Shown: piece after piece, positions 24,578-33,219 of the stretch
Numbering within the stretch: the stretch's first letter is position 1
How the letters are laid out: every line of letters starts with the position of its first letter
The notes under the pieces: generated by a model
Told to the model about the DNA's origin: nothing
The model's database searches: none
What the model saw: the letters and a program-made list of their open reading frames with translations, nothing else
Assembly: GCA_018401375.1 (NCBI GenBank)
Contig: JAGYKR010000003.1
Location: 62,001 to 126,000, forward strand
Source: Ilumatobacteraceae bacterium
GTDB lineage: Bacteria > Actinomycetota > Acidimicrobiia > Acidimicrobiales > Ilumatobacteraceae
Length of the DNA: 64,000 bases
Reading direction: 5' to 3'
Position numbers and translations under genes: made by a program

Positions 24578-25558
24578 ATGACTTCCACCTCCTCCCCCCC
24601 ATCAGCCTCCACCCCCGAATCCCGCGGTCGTAATCTGGCTCTGATTGCGATGACCGTGTCGGTCATCACGTTTTCCGCGAGTTCCACGGTCATCAAATGG
24701 GCACAGACCCCCGGCCCGGCGATCGCACTGTGGCGAATGGTGATCGCGTCTTCGTTGTGGTGGGTGGTGTTGCTCATCCATCGAGCCCGCACCGGATTTC
24801 CTCTCCCCACACGTCAAACTTGGCTCCGGGTAATGCCCGCCGGGATCTTCTTCGGTTCCAATATTGCGATCTTTTTCACAGCGATCACGCGGACCTCCAT
24901 TGCACATGCTGAGTTCATCGCCGCGCTCAGCCCCCTGTTGCTCCTTCCCGCTGGCGCGCTGATCTTCAAGGAGCATCCAAACTGGAAAGCGTTGCGGTGG
25001 GGCCTCATCACTCTCCTCGGTGTCTCGTTGGTGTTGTTCACGGGTAGCGGCAACGGTGCAGCGAGTCTCAAAGGTGACTTGATGATGATCATCGTGTTGA
25101 CCGCTTGGGTCGGATATCTGCTTTCCACCAAATGGGCGCGGCGTCACAACATCCACGTGATCCACTTCATGGCTTGCGCCGTCCCAATGGCGATGATCCC
25201 GGTCATCCCCATCGCTTTAGTGGTGGCCGGCGACAGCCTGTGGCCACTGTCTGGGCGGGCCTGGTTAGTGGTGGGCCTGCTCGCTGTTCTCACTGGCATC
25301 ATGGCCCATGGCTTAATCGTGTTTTCCCAGAAACATCTGCCGGTTGCCACCATCGGCATCATGCAGGTGGGCGGGCCGGCCCTCGCTGTGTTTTGGGCTT
25401 GGGTAGTACTCGGGGAATCGATCGCACCGTTGCAGTTTCCGGGCATGGCGTTAGTGGTGATCGGATTAGCCGCCTTCACATTGTCGAGTCAGCGCCGAGC
25501 GGTGCTGCCTCTCGTGGTGGCTCAACCGCCTAGCCTCAGCGATTCTCTTGATGATTGA
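24578..25558 (+). CDS. EamA/DMT-family transporter
   Basis: A 326-residue membrane protein with ten predicted hydrophobic helices arranged as two EamA repeats (about residues 15-150 and 165-300). It has the typical acidic residue and glycine patterns at repeat ends (LGVSLVLFTGSG; LVVIGLAAFTLSS). The family exports amino acids, metabolites or drugs in the drug/metabolite transporter superfamily; substrate unknown. It begins 15 bp after the preceding gene, so is probably co-transcribed with it. Confidence 0.9.
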   Translation: MTSTSSPPSASTPESRGRNLALIAMTVSVITFSASSTVIKWAQTPGPAIALWRMVIASSLWWVVLLIHRARTGFPLPTRQTWLRVMPAGIFFGSNIAIFFTAITRTSIAHAEFIAALSPLLLLPAGALIFKEHPNWKALRWGLITLLGVSLVLFTGSGNGAASLKGDLMMIIVLTAWVGYLLSTKWARRHNIHVIHFMACAVPMAMIPVIPIALVVAGDSLWPLSGRAWLVVGLLAVLTGIMAHGLIVFSQKHLPVATIGIMQVGGPALAVFWAWVVLGESIAPLQFPGMALVVIGLAAFTLSSQRRAVLPLVVAQPPSLSDSLDD

Positions 25559-25664
25559 CGAACTGCCGTCACCCCCCATGAGATTCACCGCAAGTTCATC
25601 CAATCACACCTTCGATGTTTCCTTTGGTGCGGTCACCGGCAACCAAGCCTGATAGGCAAATGAT

Positions 25665-26489
25665 GTGCGCATTCTTGTGACCAATGACGACGGCATCGAT
25701 TCGATCGGACTGCGGATCCTCGCCGAAGCGATGACCCCTTATGGCGATGTGGTGGTGGCTGCTCCTGACCGCGAATACTCGGGCGCCGGAGCGGCACTCG
25801 GTGCCCTCCACCTCCTACAGCCCGAAGTTCGCCGCACGCGCCTCGACGGCGTTCCCGAGGCCTGGACAGTGAATGGTCCACCCGGGCTATGCGTCATGTT
25901 TGCTCGGCTCGGTGCGTTTGGGGAACCCTTCGATCTCGTGGTCTCAGGGATCAACCCAGGGGCCAACGTCGGTCGGGCGATTTACCACTCCGGCACGGTC
26001 GGGGCCTGCATCACGGGACGCAACGGCGGGATCAGCGGAATCGCTGTCAGCCAGGCGGTCCGCGGCTTTGGTGTGGAAGGCCAAGGATGGGACGAGATGC
26101 TGATTGACCTGAACTGGGAGGCGGCCGCTGAGGTGGCCAGCAGTTTTGTCAAAGGTTTCGTGACGGCGATGCCCGCGGATCCACTCGTGGTCAACATCAA
26201 CGTTCCCAATCTCCCGGTGGCGGAGATGGCTGGCTGGACATACACCGAGGTTGGCGCTCGTCCACCACGGTCGGTGGCCTCCGCCACTCTCGCCCCAATT
26301 GAAGGCCACGACGACGCCTACCAAGTGGTGATGGACTGGGGTGACACTGCGGTGCTGGCAGAAGGAACCGACGGTGGAGCGGTGGAGCGTGGCCTCGTGT
26401 CGGTCACGTACCTCAGCCCGATCACGGCCGAGACCCACAATCATGTGGTCCCCGCCAACCACACCCTGAGCGAACTTTTCGCCCGCTAG
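25665..26489 (+). CDS. surE: 5'/3'-nucleotidase SurE
   Basis: A 274-residue metal-dependent nucleoside monophosphatase. The N-terminal metal motif VTNDDGID (Asp8-Asp9 equivalents), the SGAGAALG loop and SGINPGANVG are all intact. The GTG start is the only one placing VRILVTNDDG at the usual N-terminus; a -10-like TAGGCA sits six nt upstream. The 105-bp gap before it holds no recognised element. The gene ends 13 bp before a TPP riboswitch. Confidence 0.95.
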   Translation: MRILVTNDDGIDSIGLRILAEAMTPYGDVVVAAPDREYSGAGAALGALHLLQPEVRRTRLDGVPEAWTVNGPPGLCVMFARLGAFGEPFDLVVSGINPGANVGRAIYHSGTVGACITGRNGGISGIAVSQAVRGFGVEGQGWDEMLIDLNWEAAAEVASSFVKGFVTAMPADPLVVNINVPNLPVAEMAGWTYTEVGARPPRSVASATLAPIEGHDDAYQVVMDWGDTAVLAEGTDGGAVERGLVSVTYLSPITAETHNHVVPANHTLSELFAR

Positions 26490-26502
26490 AGTCACCACAT
26501 AC

Positions 26503-26591
26503 GAACGGGGAGCCCGCAGGTCACGGCGGGCTGAGAGGGTGGCCGCCGCCACCGACCCGCAGACCTGATCCGGATCATGCCGGCGGAGGGA
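26503..26591 (+). promoter_or_regulatory. TPP riboswitch (THI element)
   Basis: The conserved THI-box sequences are present in order: CGGGGAGCC, CTGAGAGGG (26531-26539) and ACCTGATCCGGATCATGCC followed by GCGGAGGGA. The last segment contains a GGAGGG Shine-Dalgarno sequence (26585-26590) four nt before the ATG at 26595. Ligand binding would therefore be expected to hide the ribosome site of the thiamine pyrophosphokinase gene directly. Confidence 0.96.
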
Positions 26592-26594
26592 TTC

Positions 26595-27296
26595 ATGCAG
26601 GACCAAACTCCAGTTCCACCAGTTGTGACAGGGCTCGACGAGACCTTTGTGGTCGTGATCGGAGCCGAAGCACTTGACCCCGCTGTGGTGGCTCTTCTTC
26701 CCGCAGGTGCCCGAGTGGTTGCCGCCGACAGTGGAACCGACCACGCTCTCGCAGCCGGCCTCACACCCGAATCAGTGATCGGTGACCTCGACTCAATCAG
26801 TCCGGCTGGTCTGGAATGGGCGCACATCCATGCCGAGGTGATCGCCCATCCCCCCGAAAAAGATCTCACCGACACCGAACTCGCGCTGCACCATGTGGCC
26901 GAGCAGCACCCCGCCCGCGTGATCCTGCTGTCGGGCGGCGGGGATCGACTCGATCACACAATGGCCGCTTTCGGTGCCCTCGGCGCCTCCGAACTGGCCG
27001 GCATCCCCTCGCTCGAATGCTGGTGGGGCGGGCAGTACGCAATGGTGTTACATGGTCCAAGCAGAATCCGAAGATCGGTGGCCCCGGGCAGCCGCATCTC
27101 GCTCCTCGCCCTTCAAGGGGCGTGTTCGGGTGTTTCGGTATCGGGCACCCAATGGGAGCTTTCCAATGCCGAACTATCCGCCCTCAGTGGCCACGGACTG
27201 AGCAACCTCGCCGTGTCCTCCACCGTGCGAATCAGTGTCAGCAGCGGCGTCCTCACCGTCTTCTTCCCCTCGTCAGCTATTGGAGCATCATCATGA
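26595..27296 (+). CDS. Thiamine pyrophosphokinase
   Basis: A 233-residue enzyme that converts thiamine to thiamine diphosphate with ATP. It has AADSGTDHALAAGLTPESVIGDLDS (substrate/metal Asp residues), EKDLTDTELALHH and GGGDRLDHTMAA, the hallmark motifs of TPK. The start at 26595 is preferred over 26577, because the latter lies inside the riboswitch and the former has the GGAGGG site. Its stop overlaps the thiB start (ATGA). It is the first gene of a riboswitch-controlled thiamine uptake operon. Confidence 0.93.
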   Translation: MQDQTPVPPVVTGLDETFVVVIGAEALDPAVVALLPAGARVVAADSGTDHALAAGLTPESVIGDLDSISPAGLEWAHIHAEVIAHPPEKDLTDTELALHHVAEQHPARVILLSGGGDRLDHTMAAFGALGASELAGIPSLECWWGGQYAMVLHGPSRIRRSVAPGSRISLLALQGACSGVSVSGTQWELSNAELSALSGHGLSNLAVSSTVRISVSSGVLTVFFPSSAIGASS

Positions 27297-28432
27297 TTTC
27301 ATTGCCCCGCCGCGCAGCGACCATCGCGGTAATCGTCACCGTCACAGCGATGGTGCTCACTGCGTGTTCCTCCAACGGATCCCAAACAACCCCGATCGAG
27401 CCAACTCCGGTCGATTCAGTCCCGGCCGATTCAGTCCCGGCTCAGATCACGCTCGTTACCTACGACTCGTTCCCGCAATCGGGGACCTCACTGAACGATG
27501 CGATCGCGACCTTCACCGAGCGGACCGGGATCACAGTGGAAATCTTGTCGGCCGGAGACACCGGAACGATGATCTCCAAGGCGGTGCTGACATCAGGTAA
27601 CCCCGAGGGTGATGTCTTATGGGGAGTAGACCAAACATCCCTCACCCAAGCCCTCGCCGCGGACGTGTTCGCTCCCGTCAGCGCACTGGCCGGTCGCGAG
27701 GCCCTCAACCCAGACCTCATGGCTGCGGCCACCACCGAACAAAATGCCGGGGACCTTGTGGTGCCGGTCAACTTCGGCGACGTCTGCATCAACTACGACA
27801 TCGCCTGGTACGCCGAACGATCCATACCTGCGCCAACTCACCTCAGCGACCTCACTGACCCGATGTACGCCGGCCAGCTCGTGGTGCAGAATCCGGCCAC
27901 CTCCTCGCCTGGTCTCGCAATGTTGTTGGCCACGATCGCCACATTCGGAGAGACCGGATGGATCGACTGGTGGGAGGCGATGGCTGCCAACGGCCTCCAG
28001 ATCACAAACGGATGGACCGAGGCCTACTACGAGCGGTTCACCTGGGCGGGTGGCGGCGAACAACCAATGGTGGTCAGCTACGGGTCCAGCCCTCCCGCTG
28101 AAGTCCTGTTCGCTGAACCAGCCCGTGATGATGCACCGACTGCCGTCATCGAAAACAGCTGTTTCCGGCAGGTGGAGTTCGCCGGGGTGCTGCGAGGAAC
28201 ACGCCAGCCCGCAGCCGCCCAACAGTTGCTCGAGTTCTTGATCTCCACGGAGTTCCAAAGCGAACTCGCCCTCAACTTGTTCGTCTTCCCGTCAAATGCT
28301 GAGGTGGCACTTCCCGAGGTGTTTACCGCCCATGCCGTGATTCCCACCAGCCCCTTAAGTCTTGACGCTGCGTTGATCCAAGAGCGTCGATCGGACTGGA
28401 TTGAGGAATGGACCGCCCGGGTGTTGCGCTGA
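27293..28432 (+). CDS. thiB: Thiamine ABC transporter substrate-binding lipoprotein ThiB
   Basis: A 379-residue lipoprotein. An N-terminal basic segment and hydrophobic stretch end in the lipobox LTAC (Cys25), so it is anchored outside the membrane. The mature part has the periplasmic-binding fold of the ThiB/iron family (LVTYDSFPQSGTSLNDAIATF, GDVCINYD, VVSYGSSPPAEV). Between the lipobox and the fold is a DSVPADSVPA linker made by an exact 15-bp duplication. It overlaps thiP by 25 nt. Confidence 0.93.
   Translation: MISLPRRAATIAVIVTVTAMVLTACSSNGSQTTPIEPTPVDSVPADSVPAQITLVTYDSFPQSGTSLNDAIATFTERTGITVEILSAGDTGTMISKAVLTSGNPEGDVLWGVDQTSLTQALAADVFAPVSALAGREALNPDLMAAATTEQNAGDLVVPVNFGDVCINYDIAWYAERSIPAPTHLSDLTDPMYAGQLVVQNPATSSPGLAMLLATIATFGETGWIDWWEAMAANGLQITNGWTEAYYERFTWAGGGEQPMVVSYGSSPPAEVLFAEPARDDAPTAVIENSCFRQVEFAGVLRGTRQPAAAQQLLEFLISTEFQSELALNLFVFPSNAEVALPEVFTAHAVIPTSPLSLDAALIQERRSDWIEEWTARVLR
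27412..27441 (+). repeat. In-frame tandem duplication 2 x 15 bp within thiB
   Basis: CGATTCAGTCCCGGC is present twice without change, extending the linker after the lipobox by five residues (VPADS). It keeps frame, unlike the arrays at gene ends. Confidence 0.9.
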
Positions 28433-30069
28433 GCCACCCAAACCGCTTACCTGCCTGGCTGATTGGGGTTCTCGCCCTTGCCCCGGTGATCTTCATAGCC
28501 GGGTTATACCTGTGGCCAGTAATCACTCTGACTGGTCGCGGCCTGAGTGCTGCCGACCCATTCGCCGTGCTCTCGCGACCCCGGATCCATCAGGTGATCT
28601 GGTTCAGCACCTGGCAGGCGGTGGTCTCGACCGTGGCCACCTTGGTGATCGGGCTCGGCCCAGCTCACGTGATCGCGCGCTACCAGTTTCCAGGACGCCG
28701 CCTTTTGATCGGGGTGGTGACGGCGACCTTCGTCCTACCGACGGTGGTGATGGGAGCGGCGATCACCGCAATCGGCCTCCCGCGCGGCCTCACAGCCATC
28801 CTGATCGCTCATGTGGTGTTCAATCTGGCTGTAGTCATCCGTGTCACGGGACCGTTATGGCAGCAGATCCCCCGCGATCTGTCAGCAGCTGCAGCCACCC
28901 TCGGCGCATCCCCGCTGAGGGTCTTCTGGCACATTTCCTTACCGTTGCTTCGACCGGCCTTGTGGGCCAGCGCAGCGATCATCTTTTTGTTGACCTTCAC
29001 CTCTTTCGGGGTGATCAGAGTGCTCGGCACTCCGGAACGCTCCACGATCGAAGTGGAGATCTGGCGCCGAGCCACCCAACTTGGTGACCTACCCGGGGCC
29101 GTGGTGCTCTCACTTCTCCAGCTGACTGTGATGCTCGCCTTGGTGACGGGATCGGTCATCGTGCAGCGCCGTAGCGGCTTGTCGCTGCGCCTCGACACCG
29201 GTACGGCACCGGATCGACCCGACACTGCGCGTCGCCGGATCCTCGTCGCAACGATGGCCGGAGGCACTGCGCTCGCAGTGGGGGTGCCGTTGATGGCGAT
29301 GGTTGCTCGATCGATGCGTAACCGCGACGGTTTCACTCTTGCGGCCTGGCGCAACCTCGGAGTCCAAGAGATCCGCCCCGGCATTACCTTGGGTGTGGAC
29401 CCGCTGGCTTCGATCCTTGCCTCGGTGCAGACCGCAGCCTGGGCGACCGCGATCGCGCTCGTGATCGGGGGGTTGGCTTCAGTGGTGATCGCTGCGGCCA
29501 CAGGCCGCGCCACATGGCTGGACCTCGGCCTGATGCTGCCCCTTGGCACCTCGGCGGTCACGATCGGTTTGGGTATGGTCCTCACCTTTTCGCGCTGGCC
29601 TGTGGATTGGCGCAACAGATGGTGGCTGCTGGTCCTCGGCCATGCGGTGGTGGCTGTTCCGTTCGTGGTGCGCACCACGGTGCCGATTCTGCGCGCCATT
29701 CCCCAGGGTCTCATCGATGCCGCCTCCACCCTCGGTGCAACTCCGAATCGAGCTTGGTGGCATGTGGTGGTAGCGCAACTTTGGCGGCCACTCGGGGCGA
29801 GCGCCGGGGTGGTAGCTGCAATCTCCCTCGGGGAGTTTGGCGCCTCCAGCCTGCTCAGTCGTTCCGGCACCCAGACCATGCCGCTCGTGATCGAAAGCCT
29901 GCTCGGGCGGACGGGCACCCTGCTCCAAGCCCAGGCCTTTGCTCTGGCCACAGTCCTCGCCGGCATTACCGTGGTCATCGTGCTCATTATCGATCGTGTT
30001 TCGCAACGATCTCATCGAGACGGTCACCATCGATCTGAGGAATACTCGGGGCGCCCGGTGCCTCAATGA
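28408..30069 (+). CDS. thiP: Thiamine ABC transporter permease ThiP (two fused permease domains)
   Basis: A 553-residue membrane protein with about twelve hydrophobic helices in two homologous halves. Each half has an EAA-type cytoplasmic loop: SAAAATLGASPLRVFWHISLP in the first and DAASTLGATPNRAWWHVV in the second. This fused architecture is characteristic of ThiP and of some iron permeases; the genetic context decides for thiamine. The ATG at 28408 lies inside the end of thiB, and the stop overlaps thiQ (ATGA). Confidence 0.94.
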   Translation: MDRPGVALSHPNRLPAWLIGVLALAPVIFIAGLYLWPVITLTGRGLSAADPFAVLSRPRIHQVIWFSTWQAVVSTVATLVIGLGPAHVIARYQFPGRRLLIGVVTATFVLPTVVMGAAITAIGLPRGLTAILIAHVVFNLAVVIRVTGPLWQQIPRDLSAAAATLGASPLRVFWHISLPLLRPALWASAAIIFLLTFTSFGVIRVLGTPERSTIEVEIWRRATQLGDLPGAVVLSLLQLTVMLALVTGSVIVQRRSGLSLRLDTGTAPDRPDTARRRILVATMAGGTALAVGVPLMAMVARSMRNRDGFTLAAWRNLGVQEIRPGITLGVDPLASILASVQTAAWATAIALVIGGLASVVIAAATGRATWLDLGLMLPLGTSAVTIGLGMVLTFSRWPVDWRNRWWLLVLGHAVVAVPFVVRTTVPILRAIPQGLIDAASTLGATPNRAWWHVVVAQLWRPLGASAGVVAAISLGEFGASSLLSRSGTQTMPLVIESLLGRTGTLLQAQAFALATVLAGITVVIVLIIDRVSQRSHRDGHHRSEEYSGRPVPQ

Positions 30070-31184
30070 GCCTTGAAATCAGTCATCTGAGCGTTGGCTA
30101 CCGCGATCAACTCGTGCTCACTGATTTCTCCCTGAGCGTCCCTAAGGGCCAGATCCTCGGCCTCCTCGGACCCTCAGGATGCGGCAAGAGCACCCTGTTA
30201 CGAGCGGTTGCCGGCCTGATCCCGATTCATTCGGGGCGGATCGATCTCGCTGGTGTCTCGCTCACTGACCTGCCCACCCATCGGCGCCGGGTCGGGATGG
30301 TCTTCCAGGACAACCAGCTGTTCCCGCATCGTGATGTGGCTGCCAACATCGAATTTGGATTGAAGATGGCCAAGATCTCTGCGGATCAGCGGCGTCGTCG
30401 CCGAGGGGAACTGTTGGAACTCGTTGGTCTGGTCGGCATGGACCATCGACGGGTGGACGAACTTTCTGGCGGGGAGGCCAAACGGGTGGCGTTGGCCCGT
30501 GCTCTGGCTCCCGCACCGGATTTGCTGTTACTCGATGAACCACTCACCGGGCTCGACGCCGCCCTCAAAGACCGACTGGTCCTCGAGGTCCCTGCGATCC
30601 TGCGATCCCTCGAGACCACGGCGATCTGGGTAACCCACAGTCGCTCCGAGGCCGCCGCCGTGGCTGATGCGATCTGGGAGATGGGGGCTCCCCCTGGCCC
30701 GATCGAACACCGAGAGCGCTTCGAGATCCTAGAGATCTCGGCATCGCAGACCCACGCCTTGCGCCGGGCGGTATTGCGCGCCGGAACGCCCACCGACGTG
30801 GTCACGTTTAGCGAGGATGATGAACCGACCACGTGGCATCTCGGGATTCGAGATCAGGTCAGCGGTGATCTTGTTGCCACCTCCTCATGGATCTGTCGGG
30901 ACCACCCCGGTGTACCGGGCCCCAACGGCATCCAACTCCGCCAGATGGCAGTGGCCAGTCACCTCCAAGGATCCGGCCTCGGGATGAGGCTGCTGCGCGC
31001 TGGAGTCCAAATGGCCCAGCAGCGTGGCGCTCACATCGTCTGGGCGCGGGCCCGGGACTCGGCACTGGGGTTTTATGCCAGCGCCGGGTGGGAGGTTGTG
31101 GGTGATGGCTACGTCGATGCCGCCACTGCACTACCCCATCACGACATGATCAGCCCGCCGCTATCTGACGCTCACGGTCGATAA
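30066..31184 (+). CDS. thiQ: ThiQ-like ABC ATPase fused to a C-terminal GNAT acetyltransferase domain
   Basis: A 372-residue protein, about 150 residues longer than usual ThiQ. Residues 1-210 are a complete ABC ATPase: Walker A GPSGCGKST (35-43), Q-loop Gln81, signature LSGGE (133-137), Walker B LLLLDEP (153-159) and switch His191. Residues about 220-372 match a GNAT N-acetyltransferase: the acetyl-CoA loop in LRQMAVASHLQGSGLGMRLL (QGSGLG 301-306), then IVWARARDSALGFYASAGWE. There is no stop or start signal between the two parts. It is the last gene of the TPP-controlled operon, and its 3' end overlaps the next gene by 13 bp. Confidence 0.88.
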   Translation: MSLEISHLSVGYRDQLVLTDFSLSVPKGQILGLLGPSGCGKSTLLRAVAGLIPIHSGRIDLAGVSLTDLPTHRRRVGMVFQDNQLFPHRDVAANIEFGLKMAKISADQRRRRRGELLELVGLVGMDHRRVDELSGGEAKRVALARALAPAPDLLLLDEPLTGLDAALKDRLVLEVPAILRSLETTAIWVTHSRSEAAAVADAIWEMGAPPGPIEHRERFEILEISASQTHALRRAVLRAGTPTDVVTFSEDDEPTTWHLGIRDQVSGDLVATSSWICRDHPGVPGPNGIQLRQMAVASHLQGSGLGMRLLRAGVQMAQQRGAHIVWARARDSALGFYASAGWEVVGDGYVDAATALPHHDMISPPLSDAHGR

Positions 31185-32779
31185 CCCCAACGCGGGGTCT
31201 GCGTGGTCAAGGTCCGGCGCGCCAGACGCACCCAATCACACAGCATCGGGCGGGTATCGCGCGGATCGATGATCTGTTCCACCTCATAAAACTCAGCGGA
31301 TCGGTGCGGGGAGCGGACTCGATTGAGACGTTCGGTAATTTCGGCTTTCAAACCAACAGGATCCTCGCTGGCCTCAAGTTCAGCCTTGTACGCGACCTCT
31401 AGCCCGCCTTCAAGGGGGAGCGATCCCCAGTCCCCTGACGGCCATGCCAACCGCAAAGATTCGCTCCCCGGCTTGCGGTTTGCAGCGCCGGCAATCCCAA
31501 AGGCCTTACGCACCACCACCGTGCAGTACGGGATGACCGCTTGGCGCAAGGCCACGAGCACCTCGGTCCCGTAACGCACCGTCGCGTTCTGTTCGGACTC
31601 CTTGCCGATCAGGAAGCCGGGACAGTCCTCAAAATGGATCATCGGCAACTTAAACAGTGAGGCGAGATCGATCAGACGGGTCAATTTGCGACAGGAATCC
31701 GCCGTCCAGCCCCCGCCATACATCATCGGATTCTCGCCATAGACGGCCACAGGCACCCCGTCGAGGCGGGCCAATCCGGCGATGATCGACGTCCCCCAGT
31801 CACGTCCGATCTCGAAGAAACTGCCCTCGTCCATCACGGTGGTGAGGATCCGGCGCATGTCGTAGCTCTGCCGGGGATTGCGCGGTATCGCCTCGAGCAG
31901 CCACGGGTTGCGGCGTCCCGGATCGTCACCCCAGTCCTCCACCGGCGGGAGTTCATCTACCGAGGTAGGTAGGTACGACAAAAACTGCAGGGCCCGTTCA
32001 AAGGCCTGATCCTCGGTGTCCACGGCATCATCGATCGCACCGTTACGGGTGTGGATATCGGCGTGACCGAGTTCGTATTTCGTCACCGTGCCCAAGCCTG
32101 CCTGTTCCACCAAAGCCGGACCGGCGATCATCATCTGTGAGGTATTGCGCACCATCACCGAATAGTGCGAGGCCACAGCGCGCGCTGCACCCAAACCGGC
32201 CACCGAACCGAGTACCAACGAGACCGACGGAGCGATGTTGAGATGGTCCACCACCACATGCCATCCCGGGAGCAGCGGGATATAGGTCCGACCGGCCTGC
32301 TCGATGGTCTTGACCGAGCCGCCGCCGGACATCCCATCGAGGAGTCGCACATGTGGCAGGCGCATCTCGGCGGCGATCGCTTCGGAGGCCTCACGCTTGG
32401 CTGAGATCGATGCATCGTTGGATCCACCACGCACCGTGAAGTCATCGCCGGAGATGACCACCGGCCGGCCCTCCAACTCCGCAATCCCGTAGACGAAGTT
32501 GGATGGGGTGAACTCAACGAGGTTCCCGTCAGCGTCGTAGCGGGCTACCCCGGCGGTCTTGCCAATCTCCCAGAAACTCCCCGGATCGACGATGCGATCG
32601 ATCCGCTCGCGCACGGTGAGTTTGCCGAAGTGATGTTGCCGCTCCACTTTGTCTGGCCCGCCGAGTTGTTCGGCGAGTTCCTCACGGCGGCGTAGTTCGG
32701 ACAGTTCGGGTTCCCATGTCACAGTTGTGACGCTAGTTGTCGAACTGATCCCGGCTCCGACCGACTCCACTGCGAGCAA
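31172..32779 (-). CDS. Acyl-CoA carboxylase, carboxyltransferase (beta) subunit
   Basis: A 535-residue carboxyltransferase of the propionyl-/methylcrotonyl-CoA carboxylase type. It has two crotonase-like halves: the N-terminal one with RERIDRIVDPGSFWEIG and SGDDFTVRGGS, and the C-terminal one with MIHFEDCPGFLIGKESE and RKAFGIAGAA. It transfers carboxyl from biotin to an acyl-CoA; the biotin-bearing alpha subunit is not in the window. The start is uncertain: a TTG at 32779 has a GGGAGGG site 8 nt upstream, and in-frame GTG codons follow within 25 codons. Its 3' end overlaps thiQ by 13 bp. Confidence 0.9.
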   Translation of the reverse strand: MLAVESVGAGISSTTSVTTVTWEPELSELRRREELAEQLGGPDKVERQHHFGKLTVRERIDRIVDPGSFWEIGKTAGVARYDADGNLVEFTPSNFVYGIAELEGRPVVISGDDFTVRGGSNDASISAKREASEAIAAEMRLPHVRLLDGMSGGGSVKTIEQAGRTYIPLLPGWHVVVDHLNIAPSVSLVLGSVAGLGAARAVASHYSVMVRNTSQMMIAGPALVEQAGLGTVTKYELGHADIHTRNGAIDDAVDTEDQAFERALQFLSYLPTSVDELPPVEDWGDDPGRRNPWLLEAIPRNPRQSYDMRRILTTVMDEGSFFEIGRDWGTSIIAGLARLDGVPVAVYGENPMMYGGGWTADSCRKLTRLIDLASLFKLPMIHFEDCPGFLIGKESEQNATVRYGTEVLVALRQAVIPYCTVVVRKAFGIAGAANRKPGSESLRLAWPSGDWGSLPLEGGLEVAYKAELEASEDPVGLKAEITERLNRVRSPHRSAEFYEVEQIIDPRDTRPMLCDWVRLARRTLTTQTPRWGYRP

Positions 32780-32821
32780 GGCACTTTCCCTCCCGATCTA
32801 CCCCGGATCCTCCTGCATCCA

Positions 32822-33219
32822 ATGAACAGCCACGGCACGAACTCTGTATCTGGTGGTGACGTAGCACACTCATATGGAGAGGTGGCCGCACTGAGACAGC
32901 GCGCTCAGAGCCTCCGGAATCTGGCAGCCCAGATTCTCACCTCACCGGTCATGGACCTTTTGGGGCTCGCTCAAGGTGCAGGGCGATTTCTTTTCGCGCG
33001 CCGATTGGATGAATGCGCTGACGGGGCCGATGAGCCCAGATCGTCGCTGCTCGGCAGGCTGCCGATGAGCTCGCTCAGATCGCTCGTCGGCTCGAGGAAC
33101 AAGCGCTCGAACTCGAGTACGCGATCGCTCAGCAGGTAGCCGCCCTCGGAACGACAGCTATCAGCCCAGTACCTATCAGCCCAGTACCTATCAGCCCGGC
33201 ACGCAAGGAGCCGCAATGA
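32822..33219 (+). pseudogene. Possible decayed small helical (WXG100-like) protein gene
   Basis: No single frame explains this stretch. Frame 2 reads plausibly from the ATG at 32822 (SYGEVAALRQRAQSLRNLA). Frame 3 reads WTFWGSLKVQGDFF and ADWMNALTG near 32952-33025. Frame 1 reads ARQAADELAQIARRLEEQAL near 33049-33108, then ISPVP repeats to a TGA that overlaps the next ATG as ATGA. Joined, these give a two-helix protein with a W-x-G turn, like small WXG100-type proteins. At least two frameshifts would be needed. Decay or sequence error are both possible; the reading is tentative. Confidence 0.45.
33159..33203. repeat. Tandem array 3 x 15 bp
   Basis: TATCAGCCCAGTACC occurs twice exactly and once with three changes, encoding ISPVP-ISPVP-ISPAR in the frame that ends at 33219. 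It lies 16 bp before the stop codon of the decayed small gene. Confidence 0.9.

Noticed and set aside
26816-27292. N-terminal extension of thiB frame
   Set aside because: It overlaps the thiamine pyrophosphokinase gene in another frame. The ATG at 27293 gives a proper lipoprotein signal and an ATGA overlap.
28809-29987. 392-codon minus-strand open frame
   Set aside because: It is fully antisense to thiP, whose two EAA loops and membrane helices are clear. The translation is Arg/Ser/Thr-rich with no domain, as expected for a shadow frame in GC-rich coding sequence.
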